A stretch of DNA of 64,000 nucleotides from Hymenobacter volaticus (GCF_022921055.1 NZ_CP095068.1:1-64000); one strand, 5' to 3'; shown: positions 1 to 9,069, numbered from the stretch's first letter. Notes: generated by a model not told the origin, from the letters alone. Translations and numbers: made by a program.

Positions 1-2087
1 CCCGTTGAGCACCCGCCCTGACTGCTGGATGGCAAATTGCTCCTGGTAGGCGTAGGATGCAATGTTACCGTTGCCCAGAGCTCCGTATGAGCCCCGGATT
101 TTCAGCTCGGAAATCAGGTCCGGCGACACTTTCCAGAACCCTTCATTAGATACCCGCCAACCCGCCGAAAACGACGGAAAATAGGCATAACGCTGGTTCT
201 GTGGAAACTTCGAAGAGCCGTCGTAGCGGCCACTGGCTTCGAGCAGGTACCGCTCCTTGAACGAGTAGTTGAGCCGGTAAAAGCCCCGAGGATGTTCCAC
301 CGCTCCCAGCCGCCCTGCGTGGTAATGGCCTGACCGAGGGCTAGGTTGAGGTCGGAGGCGTCCGGGTAAATCAGGCCGTTGCGCTGGGTTTGCAGGGCTT
401 GGTAGGTGGATTGCTCGTAGTTGTAGCCCACCATGGCCTTGAAGTAATGCGCCTCGTTGAACGTGGCCTCGTACTCGCCGAAGAGGTTGGCTGCCAGGTA
501 GCGGGTCTGACGGTAGTTGCGCAGCAAGTCGTTGGTGTTGGTGCCTACGTACTCAATCACGCCGGGCTTGCGGCTGTAAGGCACCGGCACCCGGGTTTGG
601 GTGCGCTCGTTGTCGGTGTTGCGGAACGTGAAGTTGCCGTTGAGCCGCAGTTTGTCCTGGAAGAAGTGCGCCAGAAAGCCGGTGGTGTTGCGCGTAACTC
701 GTTCATCGAAGTCGATGCCGTTTTTGCCGTACCAAAAGTCGCCCACCGTGTAGGCCGCCGAGTAGCTGAGCGTGCCGTCGGGATTGAACATGGGCGCCAT
801 GGTGTGGCCTTCGTCGGCAATGTTGCGCCAGATGCTGCCGCCTTCGCCCACGTTGAGCGGGTTGTGGTAGCGCATGCTAGAGTAGTCGGTGTTGTTGTCG
901 ATGCGCAGCCAGGGAAATAAGTCGATAGACCCCTTCGCCCGGAAGTTGTACATGCGGTAATCGTCGGAATTGTAGCGAAACAACCCGTCCTGATTGAAGT
1001 AGCGGCCGGTGGCGTAGAAGCTGGCCTTGCCGCTGTTGCCCGACACCGACACGTTGTGTTCGGTGGAGCTGGTGCGTTTTTTATACAGCTCTTTGTACCA
1101 GTCGGTGTTGTCGTAGTACACGTACTCGCCGTTGTCACCTACTTCCACCTTAGGCAAGCTTGGGTCTTCGGCGCGCCGCTTGAATTCGGCCAGGTACTGG
1201 GGCGAGAACCGCACGGTTTTGTTGACGTTCTGCGGCGTTTGCGAGTAATTGCTGCCCGCCGACCACGCCTCGTTGAACATCGTGGCGAACTGGTAGCCGT
1301 CGGTCACGAAATCGGGTACCGTGGTAGGACTCTTAATGGCCTGGTTGAACGAGTAGGCCACGCTGGTTTTGTCTTTGGCCGGGGCCTTGGTGGTGATGAG
1401 TACCACCCCGAAAGCCCCCCGGGCTCCGTAAATAGCCGCCGCCGAGGCATCTTTCAGCACCGACACGGTCGCCACGTCGTTGGGGTTAATTCGGCTTGGG
1501 TCGCCTTCCACCCCATCAATCAGCACCAGTGCGTTGCCGCCCTGCCCGATTGAGGTCGTGCCCCGAATATTATAGGCCGGCGACTGGGTGGGCTTACCGT
1601 CGCCGGGCACCAGGTTCAGGTTGGGTAGTACACCTTGCAGGCCCTGCGTCAGGTTCGGCACCGAGCGGTTTTCCAACACTTCCGCTCCTACTTGGTCTAC
1701 GGCCCCGGTCAGGTTCACCTTCTTTTGGGTGCCGTAGCCGACTACTACCACTTCATCGAGGGCCTTGCTGTCCTGGCTGAGCGTAACGTTGATAGTCGCG
1801 CGCTGATTGATAGACACTTCCTGCGACTGAAATCCCAGAAATGACACCACTAACGTGGTGGCTTCGGCCGGTGCCGACAAGCTGTAGTTGCCAGCGTTAT
1901 CGGTGGCGGTACCGGCCGAGGTGCCTTTCACCAGAATGGTAACGCCCGGCAAACCTTCCCCAGCTTTGTCGGTCACCCGGCCCGTGATGCTCTGCGCTTG
2001 CTGCGAGAAGGCCGGGACGCTGGCGCACACTGCCACCGGCAACAGAAAACTGCGTTGCCAGTTAAAAAAAACCGTAGATGTTTTCAT
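1..2087 (-). CDS. SusC-like TonB-dependent outer-membrane receptor, partial and frameshifted
   Basis: This is a SusC/RagA-type outer-membrane importer that would take up oligosaccharides with a SusD partner, which must lie left of the window. The start at 2087 is chosen because it opens a signal peptide ending near a Phe-Ser-Gln-Gln site; an upstream ATG at 2198 adds 37 unlikely residues. A carboxypeptidase-regulatory-like domain follows (about residues 30-110), then the EVVVVGYGTQ segment and plug, then barrel strands. The reading frame breaks at the AAAA run at 279-282 (TTTT on the coding strand). One extra T restores a normal SusC barrel reading (AFYRLNYSFKERYLLEASG) that stays open to position 1. 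The C-terminus is outside the window. Family assignment is firm; the substrate is unknown. Confidence 0.9.
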
Positions 2088-2449
2088 GCACTCGTTGGTA
2101 TTATTTGATGACAAAGCGTACTCCAGCGCCAACACGTGGGGCGCCTGCTTCACAGAAAGAAATACCTTATTTAATCGGTCGCCGCAACGCCGTAGCATCT
2201 ACTTATTTTTAGCTTAAGTAGCATGCTGACCCATCTGAATCCTATTCTATTAGTTGATCGTGCAAATATAAAGGGCAGGAACAAGCCATGTTTTGTTCTA
2301 ACTATAGTTGACAAATTGGTAACACAAACACCGCAATAACTTTTTGCACAAATAACAGTAGCGTAATCTCGGAGTACTCAAAGACGAGTAAGCGCTTAAC
2401 AGCAGTAGGAAGCAAGAGCTAGTCATCTTCCAACTGTTCTATAAATAGG
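2088..2449. other. Intergenic region upstream of the left-edge SusC
   Basis: No gene is seen here. The stretch should hold the promoter of the leftward SusC gene. A short inverted repeat, GAACAA at 2279-2284 and TTGTTC at 2293-2298, is the only symmetric element noticed and could be a regulator site, but there is no supporting copy elsewhere. Confidence 0.4.
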
Positions 2450-2488
2450 CAGGGGTGTACAACCGCCAAAAGCAATTGCACACCCCTG
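2450..2488 (-). terminator. Hairpin downstream of the RidA-like gene
   Basis: A 13-bp stem (2450-2462 with 2476-2488, one G:T pair) with a 13-base loop lies 27 bases past the RidA-like stop codon on the minus strand. The loop side is followed by an AT-rich stretch, not a clean T run, so it is a probable but not textbook intrinsic terminator. Confidence 0.6.
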
Positions 2489-2515
2489 ACCGATTAGTAC
2501 TACGAGACGAAGCGA

Positions 2516-2905
2516 CTACTTCACTACCGTCGCTTCCAACTCGACTTTCAATGTTTCAAAAAGGCTTTTCACTTCAAACAGCGTACTGGCCTGCTTGACG
2601 TTATGCCTAGCTATCCAGTCTTGAAAGACGTCAAAACAGGCGAACAGCTCAGTTGATGAAGTGGTGTAAATATTCAAGCGCACAATTCCTTGGCATTCGT
2701 AGCCGGCTTCGCTGATGACTTGCTCTAGATTGTGCAGGGCTTGCAGTAGTTGGGTTTTCATGTCGGCAGTACTTGATTGCCCTGCCGCGTTGATAGCCGC
2801 TTGGCCAGAGCAGTAGAGCGTGCCTGTTTCCTGTTTCACTTCAACGGCTTGCACATAACTGCGGGAAGCCTGCCACTGCCAGGGATTAATGATCTGTTTT
2901 TCCAT
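2516..2905 (-). CDS. RidA/YjgF family protein
   Basis: This 129-residue protein resembles the RidA/YjgF/YER057c family, whose best-known members deaminate reactive enamine or imine intermediates; other members have different or unknown roles. Family-like features are a strand pair around LYCSGQAAINAAGQ, a middle helix LLQALHNLEQVISEAGY, the segment VRLNIYTTS, and a C-terminal VELEATVVK strand. The start at 2905 is preferred over an upstream ATG at 2983 because MEKQIINPW begins at the usual family position. I could not place the conserved arginine of deaminating members with certainty, so enzymatic activity is not assured. It stands alone with a hairpin downstream. Confidence 0.8.
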   Translation of the reverse strand: MEKQIINPWQWQASRSYVQAVEVKQETGTLYCSGQAAINAAGQSSTADMKTQLLQALHNLEQVISEAGYECQGIVRLNIYTTSSTELFACFDVFQDWIARHNVKQASTLFEVKSLFETLKVELEATVVK

Positions 2906-3282
2906 TTGCTTTGCTTTTTGCCGTTTACAATGTGGCCTGCAAAGCTCCCGGGAATAACGGCAAATCGACGTGACCCAGATCACTAATTCCGTGTGCTCGA
3001 AGTCACACGAACACCCTTAGCAAAAAGCCGGCTGCGGATTCGGCACGCAGCCAGCAGCTACCCGCCTGCCAAAACGGATGAAGGCTAGCTTTCCTGCTCG
3101 CTCATCACCAACACCTGTCGATCCGGCCTCTCCTTTATACACACCTTTGAGACCCCACGTGAGTAACGAAGCACATCAAGTTTCACCGCGCGGGCAGCAA
3201 TCCGGAACGAGGTTGCACCTCTCCCCTACCCCACGACGAGGCGCCCTGCCGTACAGATAAGGCGATTTGCGCTTTTTTACCG
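2906..3282. other. Intergenic region, nothing recognised
   Basis: This is about 380 bases between the RidA-like gene and a small hypothetical gene on the same strand. Short open frames in it have no recognisable protein character. No repeat, RNA gene or clear promoter was seen. Confidence 0.4.
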
Positions 3283-3693
3283 TTAGTGCTGGCAGCTCCG
3301 CAGCCACTGCTCGGCTTCCGCCACCGAATGAAAAATCTGCAACTCCAGCAGCCCGACCACGTGGGTGGGAAAACGTAGCGTTAAACTGTCGGTGCGTGTG
3401 TCGGCCTGTACCACGTGGGCAACGTAGCGCAGTCCTAAACGGAAAGCGTGGGGCACCCACGCCCGTTGCAGCCACTCCACCGAATCAAACCAAGGGCCGC
3501 GCAACGCTAAGTTGTCGTTGAGCAGGTAAGGGCAACGCAATGGCTGCACGTTGTGTAGATACTGTTCGGCCCCGCGCATGGCTTCGAGCGGGTCCACGTA
3601 CCCACTCCATGTGGCCCGTAGCCAGCCGTTCTTTTCTTCGTAAGTGAGCGTGCACCGACTCCCGTCGGCATCAGATAAAGAATGAAGCAGCAT
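3283..3693 (-). CDS. Small hypothetical protein, possible STAS/SpoIIAA-like fold
   Basis: This 136-residue protein is not firmly recognised. Its layout resembles the short single-domain STAS-like proteins common in Hymenobacter and relatives: an opening strand (TLTYEEKNGWLRATWSGYV), a helix (PLEAMRGAEQYLHNV), a strand with a conserved-looking LLNDN, a WFDSVEWLQRAWVPHAFRLG helix, and an ending strand and helix (ELQIFHSVAEAEQWLRS). There is no signal peptide or membrane segment, so it should be cytoplasmic. In that family the genes are usually single and of unknown function. The protein-like composition supports a real gene; the fold call is inference. Confidence 0.65.
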   Translation of the reverse strand: MLLHSLSDADGSRCTLTYEEKNGWLRATWSGYVDPLEAMRGAEQYLHNVQPLRCPYLLNDNLALRGPWFDSVEWLQRAWVPHAFRLGLRYVAHVVQADTRTDSLTLRFPTHVVGLLELQIFHSVAEAEQWLRSCQH

Positions 3694-4103
3694 GCGTGGG
3701 TAATCCTTGCGGTAAGATTCGGGATAAGAGAATGCGTTGCTTGAAGTGCACGCGTGGCGAGTACGGTAGAAGTTCTCGGCCGCGAAGCTAGTTAAGACTA
3801 CATTAAAATGGCTCTACGCGCATCACTAAGCAGCGAACGGCCGAGACAATAAGACGCGTCTCTGGCTCGCGGCACAAAGGTGTTTTGCCTCCAAACGTGC
3901 AACAAGTGGCGAATACGGAATATCTCGGTGCGATAACTACGGAAAAACGCCTTTCGGTGCGACACACAAGGATTATAACTCAACGGCAGATTTAAGCTGC
4001 TTCCCGGTTGCCGGTTCGGTACGGAACCATGCCCGCTGCCTTTTTCACTCCAAGCGCTGCATACTTTTTACATTAGCTTGTCTTGTCCCTCGTTACCTTC
4101 TCC
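3694..4103. other. Divergent intergenic region before the GH43 gene
   Basis: About 410 bases separate the leftward hypothetical gene from the rightward GH43 gene. A 61-codon open frame inside it on the minus strand lacks protein-like composition. The T-rich stretch near 4060-4075 could carry a Bacteroidota-type promoter, but no confident match to the usual -7 element was found. Confidence 0.4.
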
Positions 4104-5117
4104 ATGCGCATCTTCCTGAACACGTTGCGGTTGCTTTTAGTCGGCAGCTTACTACTCCCCTGCTACGGGGTAGCCCAGAACCAGACGCCCCGGCCTATTC
4201 GAGAGAATGTGCCCTTGGATTCTATCCGGTTAAGTGACCCGTTTGTCTTGGCCGACCCTAAGACCAAGACTTACTACATGACCGGCACGGGCGGCCTCGT
4301 GTGGCAGAGCAAAGACCTAAAGCGCTGGCAAGGCCCGTATCCGGTCGCCCAGCCGGACCCTACTTCCTGGATGGGCCCCAAGCCCATGATTTGGGCCGCC
4401 GAAATCCATTTTTATCGCGGTCGGTACTATTATTTCGCCACCTTCACCAACTCCGCGCTCAAGATTGACACCGTTCAGGGCAAGCCAGTTGAGCGCCGGG
4501 CCAGTCACGTCCTGGTCAGCGACCAACCCCTTGGTCCCTACGCTCCCCTGAATCAGGCGCTCTACTTACCGGCCAACAAGTCGACCTTGGACGGCACCTT
4601 TTGGGTGGAACCCGACGGCAAACCCTACCTCATCTACTGCCACGAATGGCTGCAGAACCTAAACGGTACCGTTGAAAAGATTGCCTTGAAGCCGGATCTG
4701 AGTGGAACCGTTGGGGCCGGTCAGATTTTGTTCCGAGCCAGTGACTCGCCCTGGAGCCGGGAAAAAGATGCCACCGGCCATGACCGTCCGAATAAGGTAA
4801 CCGATGGTCCTTACCTGTTTCGGACCCGGACCGGGCGGCTGGGTATGCTCTGGACCAGTTGGGTGTACGATGTGTATACGCAGGGGGTGGCGTATTCCAC
4901 CAGTGGCAAGTTGGATGGTCCCTGGCAGCAAGAACCCACCCCTATCACCCCACCCAACTACGGGCACGGCATGTTATTTCGCACTTGGGAAGGCAAGACG
5001 CTGATGGCCCTGCACAGTCACAAGGATATCAACGGCCGATACGTGCGTATTCCCCAATTGCTGGAAGTAGACCTGTCTGGCAACAAGCTTGTGGTCGGCA
5101 AGCCGTACCGGCCCTAG
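4104..5117 (+). CDS. Secreted glycoside hydrolase family 43 protein
   Basis: This 337-residue protein has a signal peptide (MRIFLNTLRLLLVGSLLLP, cleaved after YGVAQ) and a five-bladed GH43 catalytic domain; family members are mostly arabinofuranosidases, arabinanases or beta-xylosidases. Seen: the base-bearing SDPFVLAD motif near the N-terminus, WAAEIHFYRGRYYYFATF, the LDGTFWVEPDGKPYLIYCHEW blade, and VTDGPYLFRTRTGRLGMLW. At the site where many GH43 enzymes have Glu-Gly-Pro for the acid, this one has Asp-Gly-Pro. The start at 4104 is preferred to a TTG at 4083. It is monocistronic and not next to a SusCD pair in this window; the substrate is unknown. Confidence 0.88.
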   Translation: MRIFLNTLRLLLVGSLLLPCYGVAQNQTPRPIRENVPLDSIRLSDPFVLADPKTKTYYMTGTGGLVWQSKDLKRWQGPYPVAQPDPTSWMGPKPMIWAAEIHFYRGRYYYFATFTNSALKIDTVQGKPVERRASHVLVSDQPLGPYAPLNQALYLPANKSTLDGTFWVEPDGKPYLIYCHEWLQNLNGTVEKIALKPDLSGTVGAGQILFRASDSPWSREKDATGHDRPNKVTDGPYLFRTRTGRLGMLWTSWVYDVYTQGVAYSTSGKLDGPWQQEPTPITPPNYGHGMLFRTWEGKTLMALHSHKDINGRYVRIPQLLEVDLSGNKLVVGKPYRP

Positions 5118-5407
5118 TAGGCAAGTAATGCCCGCACTAAGAGTAGGCCATTATACAAAGTAAAACCAGGCTTATACGGCTGAAACTAACTGTTTTCCTG
5201 GCTTACGCTTCTAGTGTTGATGAATGCCAGAGCCTACCTAACTCGCCCGGTTTCAACCATGCCTGTGGCGTGATTGCAACCGTACAAATACGTAAAATTT
5301 ACGCTTTTAACGACATTATAATTTGAGCTTAATATCACTTTAATAGTTGTGCCTTTGTTTTGCTGATATTAAGAAGGCCTTAAATAGCAAAAAACGAAGG
5401 GCAGCGG

Positions 5408-6214
5408 ATGAAGAAAGTATTGATACCAACGGACCTGACGCTGTATTCTCTGCAGCTGATTCGCTACGCGCTGAATTTACTTCAGAACGAAAGCTGCCAC
5501 ATTACGCTCCTGCACCTGACCCCTGCTTCGGACTCTATCACCGACTTGTTAACCCTGCCTCGCCCGCAGAAGCCGGAGTTGGAGTTCAACAAAGCACTAG
5601 AACGGCTCCGACGGTTGCATAGCGTTGAGATACAGGACATTCAGGTGACGCATATGTACTGTGCCAATTCCTCGGACCTCAAGCAATTCGTTCGGGAAAA
5701 CCAGATTGATTTGGTGCTCAGCACTGTTTCTCGCAGCCGGAACACGGAAGCACTAAGCTTCTTCAACGAGTTGCTTCAGGATATTCCTTTCCCCGTCTTG
5801 TACATCCCCGAGTTCTTTGCTCCGAACAGCTTCCGCAAAATTGCCTTCGTACTGGACGTGGACGTAAAAAACAGTGCCCTGCCCGACAAGGAACTGATTG
5901 ATCTGCTGTGGCGCAAGGAGTGTCGCGTCACGTTCTTGCTGGTGTTCAAGCCAGGAACCAGCACCGATAACTTAACCCGGGCTTTGGCCAGCCTCTATTC
6001 CTTGCCCTTCCTGAGGGAAGTGACCTACGCGGTTCACTTGGTGCAGCAACGGGACGTAACCGAGGGAATCATCTCCTTTATCGACGAGTACGAAGTGGAT
6101 CTGGTGGTTAGCTGCAAGAAGAAGAGCGTGCTCGACTACCTGCGTTTAGGACGCCAAGCCCGCAGCCGGGAGCGTGCCATTACCACAAAGGTGCCTTGTT
6201 TATCGGTCGCATAA
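5408..6214 (+). CDS. Universal stress protein (UspA-like, two tandem halves)
   Basis: This 268-residue cytoplasmic protein begins MKKVLIPTDLTLYSLQLIRY, the usual first strand and helix of a Usp domain. A second half starts near residue 135 (FRKIAFVLDVDVKN), so it has the double-Usp layout frequent in Bacteroidota. The ATP-binding Gly-x2-Gly-x9-Gly motif is not clear in either half, so nucleotide binding is uncertain. The gene ends 46 bases before the bestrophin-like gene on the same strand, which suggests one transcript and perhaps a shared stress response; that link is inference. Confidence 0.8.
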   Translation: MKKVLIPTDLTLYSLQLIRYALNLLQNESCHITLLHLTPASDSITDLLTLPRPQKPELEFNKALERLRRLHSVEIQDIQVTHMYCANSSDLKQFVRENQIDLVLSTVSRSRNTEALSFFNELLQDIPFPVLYIPEFFAPNSFRKIAFVLDVDVKNSALPDKELIDLLWRKECRVTFLLVFKPGTSTDNLTRALASLYSLPFLREVTYAVHLVQQRDVTEGIISFIDEYEVDLVVSCKKKSVLDYLRLGRQARSRERAITTKVPCLSVA

Positions 6215-6260
6215 GCGGTGCGGGCCCTTCACTTGTTAGTACTCCTATTTCTTTTGATTT

Positions 6261-7175
6261 ATGTTGTTGAAAACGAAAATTCCGCTTTCCTATGTGTTTG
6301 GCAAAATCAAACGGGAAATCCTGTTTGTGTTTGTCTATGCCTCCCTCATTGCGCTGGAAGACAAACTCTTGCACATAATGGAGGTGTCTTTGCCCTTGAG
6401 TGTACCCATGGTTTTGGGCACAATCCTGTCGCTGTTGCTGGCTTTCAAATCCAACCAGGCCTACGACCGGTGGTGGGAAGCCCGGATTGCCTGGGGCGCC
6501 ATTGTCAATGATTCTCGGTCCCTGATTCGCCAGGTGCTCTGCTTTACCGAAGCGCCCTACGCCTCCGAAGAAGCCCGGAGTTGGGCGCAGCGGCTCACCA
6601 ACCGACAAATTGCCTGGGCCTACAGCCTAGGCTTATCGTTGCGCAAGCAAATGGACCTGGATAAAGTACGCAGGTTCTTATCGCCGGAAGAAGTCGCTTT
6701 CGCTGCCCGGCATGATAATGTCCCGAATGCGCTGCTGCAGTTACACGGTCAAGACTTGCGGTACGCGTTGCGGGAAGGGTGGCTTAACCCCTACCAGCAA
6801 GTAGAGATGGAGGGCATACTCACCCGGCTGACTGATTCAATGGGTCGCTGCGAACGAATCAAAAACACGGTGTTTCCGGCTACCTACACTTTGTACATTC
6901 ACTTTTGCCTGTTCTTTTTCGTGCTGCTACTGCCCTTTGCCCTGCTGGAGGTATTTGGCATCTTAGAGGTCTTGATGGTAGTTGCCATTTCCTCAGCCTT
7001 TTTCTTAATCGAGAAAATGGCCATTCACTTGCAGGACCCTTTCGAGGGAAAACCAACGGATACTCCCGTAACGGCCATCGCCCAAACCATAGAAGTGAAC
7101 CTCAAGCAGATGATCGGTGACAACCGGGTAAGCAAAGAGAGCATCCCAGCGGAAAGCACCTACTACGTGCTGTAA
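6261..7175 (+). CDS. Bestrophin-like membrane channel (UPF0187 family)
   Basis: This 304-residue membrane protein matches bacterial bestrophin homologues. Seen: an early hydrophobic segment (LFVFVYASLIALEDKL), a second (MVLGTILSLLLAFKSNQAYDRWW) carrying the family signature AYDRWWEAR at about residues 69-77, a central helical cytoplasmic part, and two late membrane helices (LYIHFCLFFFVLLLPFALLE and VLMVVAISSAFFLIEKM) followed by the conserved DPFEGKPTDTPV. Characterised bacterial bestrophins are pentameric ion channels; ion choice cannot be read here. It follows the universal stress protein gene closely. Confidence 0.9.
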   Translation: MLLKTKIPLSYVFGKIKREILFVFVYASLIALEDKLLHIMEVSLPLSVPMVLGTILSLLLAFKSNQAYDRWWEARIAWGAIVNDSRSLIRQVLCFTEAPYASEEARSWAQRLTNRQIAWAYSLGLSLRKQMDLDKVRRFLSPEEVAFAARHDNVPNALLQLHGQDLRYALREGWLNPYQQVEMEGILTRLTDSMGRCERIKNTVFPATYTLYIHFCLFFFVLLLPFALLEVFGILEVLMVVAISSAFFLIEKMAIHLQDPFEGKPTDTPVTAIAQTIEVNLKQMIGDNRVSKESIPAESTYYVL

Positions 7176-7816
7176 AAGCGCTAAGCAGGTCCCCGCTTTA
7201 GGAAGCCCTCAGAATACTATTGACCTCTAGGGTGCCCTCCTATCAGAAAGTTCGGGACGGCGTTACATTGATGTTCAACTAAATCAGCTTTGTGCGCAGA
7301 TAGTGAAACAGGCGCCTTGCATTAACTCGACAGATTGAGTTAATGCAAGGCGCCGTTTTTAGTGTATTCTGATCCGCACGCGTAATTTGCTTTGCCAGAA
7401 CCCGGAAAAGAGTCTTCTCCAACTTACTTTACCGCCATGTTTGGTAAATAGTAGATGGGCAATCAAGTATCCTTGCGCATGCACTACGGCTTCCGTTTAT
7501 TCAAGGGCTTACCCTACTGCACAATGCTAGGTCGGTATATTACTAGAGCGTAATGTCCGCTACGGACCCCAAAGATTTCTATTCTACCAAAGCCGCTCCT
7601 AATGGTGGCTGTGTCGTGCACACTATCTGCCCCTCCCCCAATGCGTCGCGTCCAAGCTGACCATACGCTTCCCTAACATCTCGTTGGGATTTAGTAGATC
7701 TAATAAAACTTGGCTGTCCTTATCCTATTTCACTCACCTCTGCCCTACCTGTCGTTGGGCATAGCCATTAGCTGGAAAAGGAGAATGTGCTTGGCTAGTT
7801 TGATGATATAACTTTT
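7176..7816. other. Non-coding stretch left of the partition arrays
   Basis: This holds about 640 bases with no convincing gene. Apart from the strong hairpin at 7311-7354 I see nothing structured. It separates the chromosomal-style genes on the left from the plasmid maintenance module on the right. No transposase remnant or attachment-site duplication was noticed. Confidence 0.5.
7311..7360 (+). terminator. Strong intrinsic terminator
   Basis: A perfect 18-bp stem (7311-7328 with 7337-7354) has an 8-base loop and is followed by GTTTTT. It lies 135 bases after the bestrophin-like stop codon and should stop transcription from the left before the partition arrays. The upper part of the stem is AT-rich and the base is GGCGCC, a typical terminator layout. 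Confidence 0.8.
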
Positions 7817-7861
7817 TTGCATTCTTCACATGTTCTACATTCCTTACATGTATTACATGCA
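7817..7861. repeat. Partition-site array 1: five 9-bp units
   Basis: Five contiguous 9-bp units run from 7817 to 7861 with consensus TTACATGTA (third: CTACATTCC; fourth and fifth: TTACATGTA, TTACATGCA). The core is self-complementary (TACNNGTA), so the array reads alike on both strands. It is the first of four arrays lying before parA. By analogy with type Ib partition centromeres, which use short tandem repeats bound by a ribbon-helix-helix protein, this is likely part of the parS-like site and possibly the parA operator. Confidence 0.7.
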
Positions 7862-7896
7862 AAGAATGCAGAACAATTATATTCTTGTTGCTGGTG

Positions 7897-7968
7897 AAAC
7901 ATGTATTACAAGTATGGCTTCTATTACCTGTAGCACATGCTATACCGGTATTGCATGTACTACATGCC
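7897..7968. repeat. Partition-site array 2: eight 9-bp units
   Basis: Eight contiguous 9-bp units occupy 7897-7968, in exact 9-base register. Units include AAACATGTA, TTACAAGTA, TTACCTGTA, ATACCGGTA and TTGCATGTA; only the third (TGGCTTCTA) is strongly degenerate. The fourth base is C in all eight and the seventh is G in seven. The strict spacing and symmetric core suit cooperative loading of a dimeric ribbon-helix-helix protein. Confidence 0.75.
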
Positions 7969-8060
7969 TTTAATATGACGTTACTTCTATAACGCTAATA
8001 TATTCCAAATATAGTGGGTTTTTCGGATTTTATATATCTGTTTTTCAATGCTTTATGTAA

Positions 8061-8087
8061 ATGCACGTCTTGCATGTATGACATGCA
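8061..8087. repeat. Partition-site array 3: three 9-bp units
   Basis: Three contiguous units (ATGCACGTC, TTGCATGTA, TGACATGCA) match the same consensus. A related GTTCATGCA at 8091-8099 is out of register by three bases. This is the shortest and most diverged array of the set. Confidence 0.6.
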
Positions 8088-8167
8088 CCAGTTCATGCAG
8101 CCAAGTCACACGTTAACTATTCTTCGGTCATCAAGTATCGCAATCAAATAAAATGTTTGAGGAAGTA

Positions 8168-8230
8168 ACACTTGCTAGGCATGCATTACAGGTATTACAT
8201 GTTTTACTAGTATTACCTGTTTGACAAGTA
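8168..8230. repeat. Partition-site array 4: seven 9-bp units, nearest to parA
   Basis: Seven contiguous 9-bp units fill 8168-8230: ACACTTGCT, AGGCATGCA, TTACAGGTA, TTACATGTT, TTACTAGTA, TTACCTGTT, TGACAAGTA. The fourth base is C and the seventh G in all seven, while the two central bases vary. It ends 74 bases before the parA start, where a promoter is expected, so protein bound here could also repress parA, as in known type Ib systems. Confidence 0.75.
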
Positions 8231-8248
8231 ATGTTGGTTTTGATTGTC

Positions 8249-8257
8249 TTGCATGTA
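8249..8257. repeat. Isolated partition-type 9-bp unit
   Basis: A single TTGCATGTA lies 47 bases before the parA start codon, separate from the arrays. It is identical to units in arrays 2 and 3 and is a candidate autoregulatory site. Confidence 0.5.
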
Positions 8258-8304
8258 TATCAGTTAAATGTGTAACATTGCCACACACTAGCTATGTGTT
8301 GCTC

Positions 8305-9069
8305 ATGAAAACCATCTGTTTTGCCAACCACAAAGGAGGCGTCGGAAAGACAACTTCCACTTTGAATGTCGGCCAGGTACTCGCTAGTCGAGGTTCGCGC
8401 GTACTCTTAATCGACAGCGACTCGCAAACCAATTTATCTATGTCGTTTGAGCGGCAAGGCACCCGGCACCTCGGTGAGATTCTAGAGAGTGACGGCAAGG
8501 TTTCCTTGTCGGAGGTTATGGAAGCAGTAGGAGAGAGGCTTCACTTAGTACCCGCTTCGCCTCGTTTACAGATGGTCGAAAAGCTGATGGCGGGCACCTC
8601 CGGTTTGGAGTTCGTACTACGCGAGACCCTAGAAGAAGTGGAGGAGCAGTTCGATTATTGCTTGATTGACACGCCGCCTTCCCTCGGCGGTATCACTTAC
8701 GCCGCCCTCATTGCCTCCGATGCCGTGTTCATTCCCATGCAGCCAGAGTATTTCGGTTATAACGGCCTCACTTCCTTGCTGCAAGCATGCGTGCGTGTAC
8801 GCAAGCACTACAACCAAAAACTGAAAGTGGGTGGCATCTTCTTCACTAAGTATTCGCCCTCTTACCGCGTTTCTATGCACCACCAGTACGTGGAGCTTAT
8901 CAACCAAGACGAACAGCTAGCACCCCTGGTTATGGGCGTAAGCATTCGGCAAAACACCAAATTAGGAGAAGCCCAAGCCGTGCAGGAAGCTATCTTAGCA
9001 TATGCCCCAGACAGCAATGGTGCCCTCGACTACATTGCCCTCACCGACGAAATTCTAGCCAGGTTATGA
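8305..9069 (+). CDS. parA: ParA-family partition ATPase
   Basis: This 254-residue ATPase should drive plasmid segregation by binding the nucleoid as an ATP dimer. Seen: the deviant Walker A motif KGGVGKTTS at residues 9-17, the IDSDSQTNLS switch segment near residue 40, and the Walker B-type YCLIDTPPS near residue 115. The start at 8305 places the P-loop at the N-terminus, with no room for a DNA-binding helix-turn-helix, so it is the short, type Ib-like form. An upstream TTG at 8221 lies inside the repeat array and is rejected. Its stop overlaps the next gene start by four bases, giving tight coupling with the putative centromere-binding partner. Confidence 0.92.
   Translation: MKTICFANHKGGVGKTTSTLNVGQVLASRGSRVLLIDSDSQTNLSMSFERQGTRHLGEILESDGKVSLSEVMEAVGERLHLVPASPRLQMVEKLMAGTSGLEFVLRETLEEVEEQFDYCLIDTPPSLGGITYAALIASDAVFIPMQPEYFGYNGLTSLLQACVRVRKHYNQKLKVGGIFFTKYSPSYRVSMHHQYVELINQDEQLAPLVMGVSIRQNTKLGEAQAVQEAILAYAPDSNGALDYIALTDEILARL

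Noticed and set aside
2279..2298. LacI-type operator upstream of the left-edge SusC
   Set aside because: The GAACAA/TTGTTC repeat does not share the TGCTAA/TTAGCA halves and has no second copy.
3798..3983. 61-residue minus-strand open frame
   Set aside because: No recognisable pattern and rich in Arg/Ser as in random GC-rich frames.
7817..8257. Possible CRISPR array
   Set aside because: Units are 9 bases, contiguous without spacers and palindromic; no cas genes nearby.
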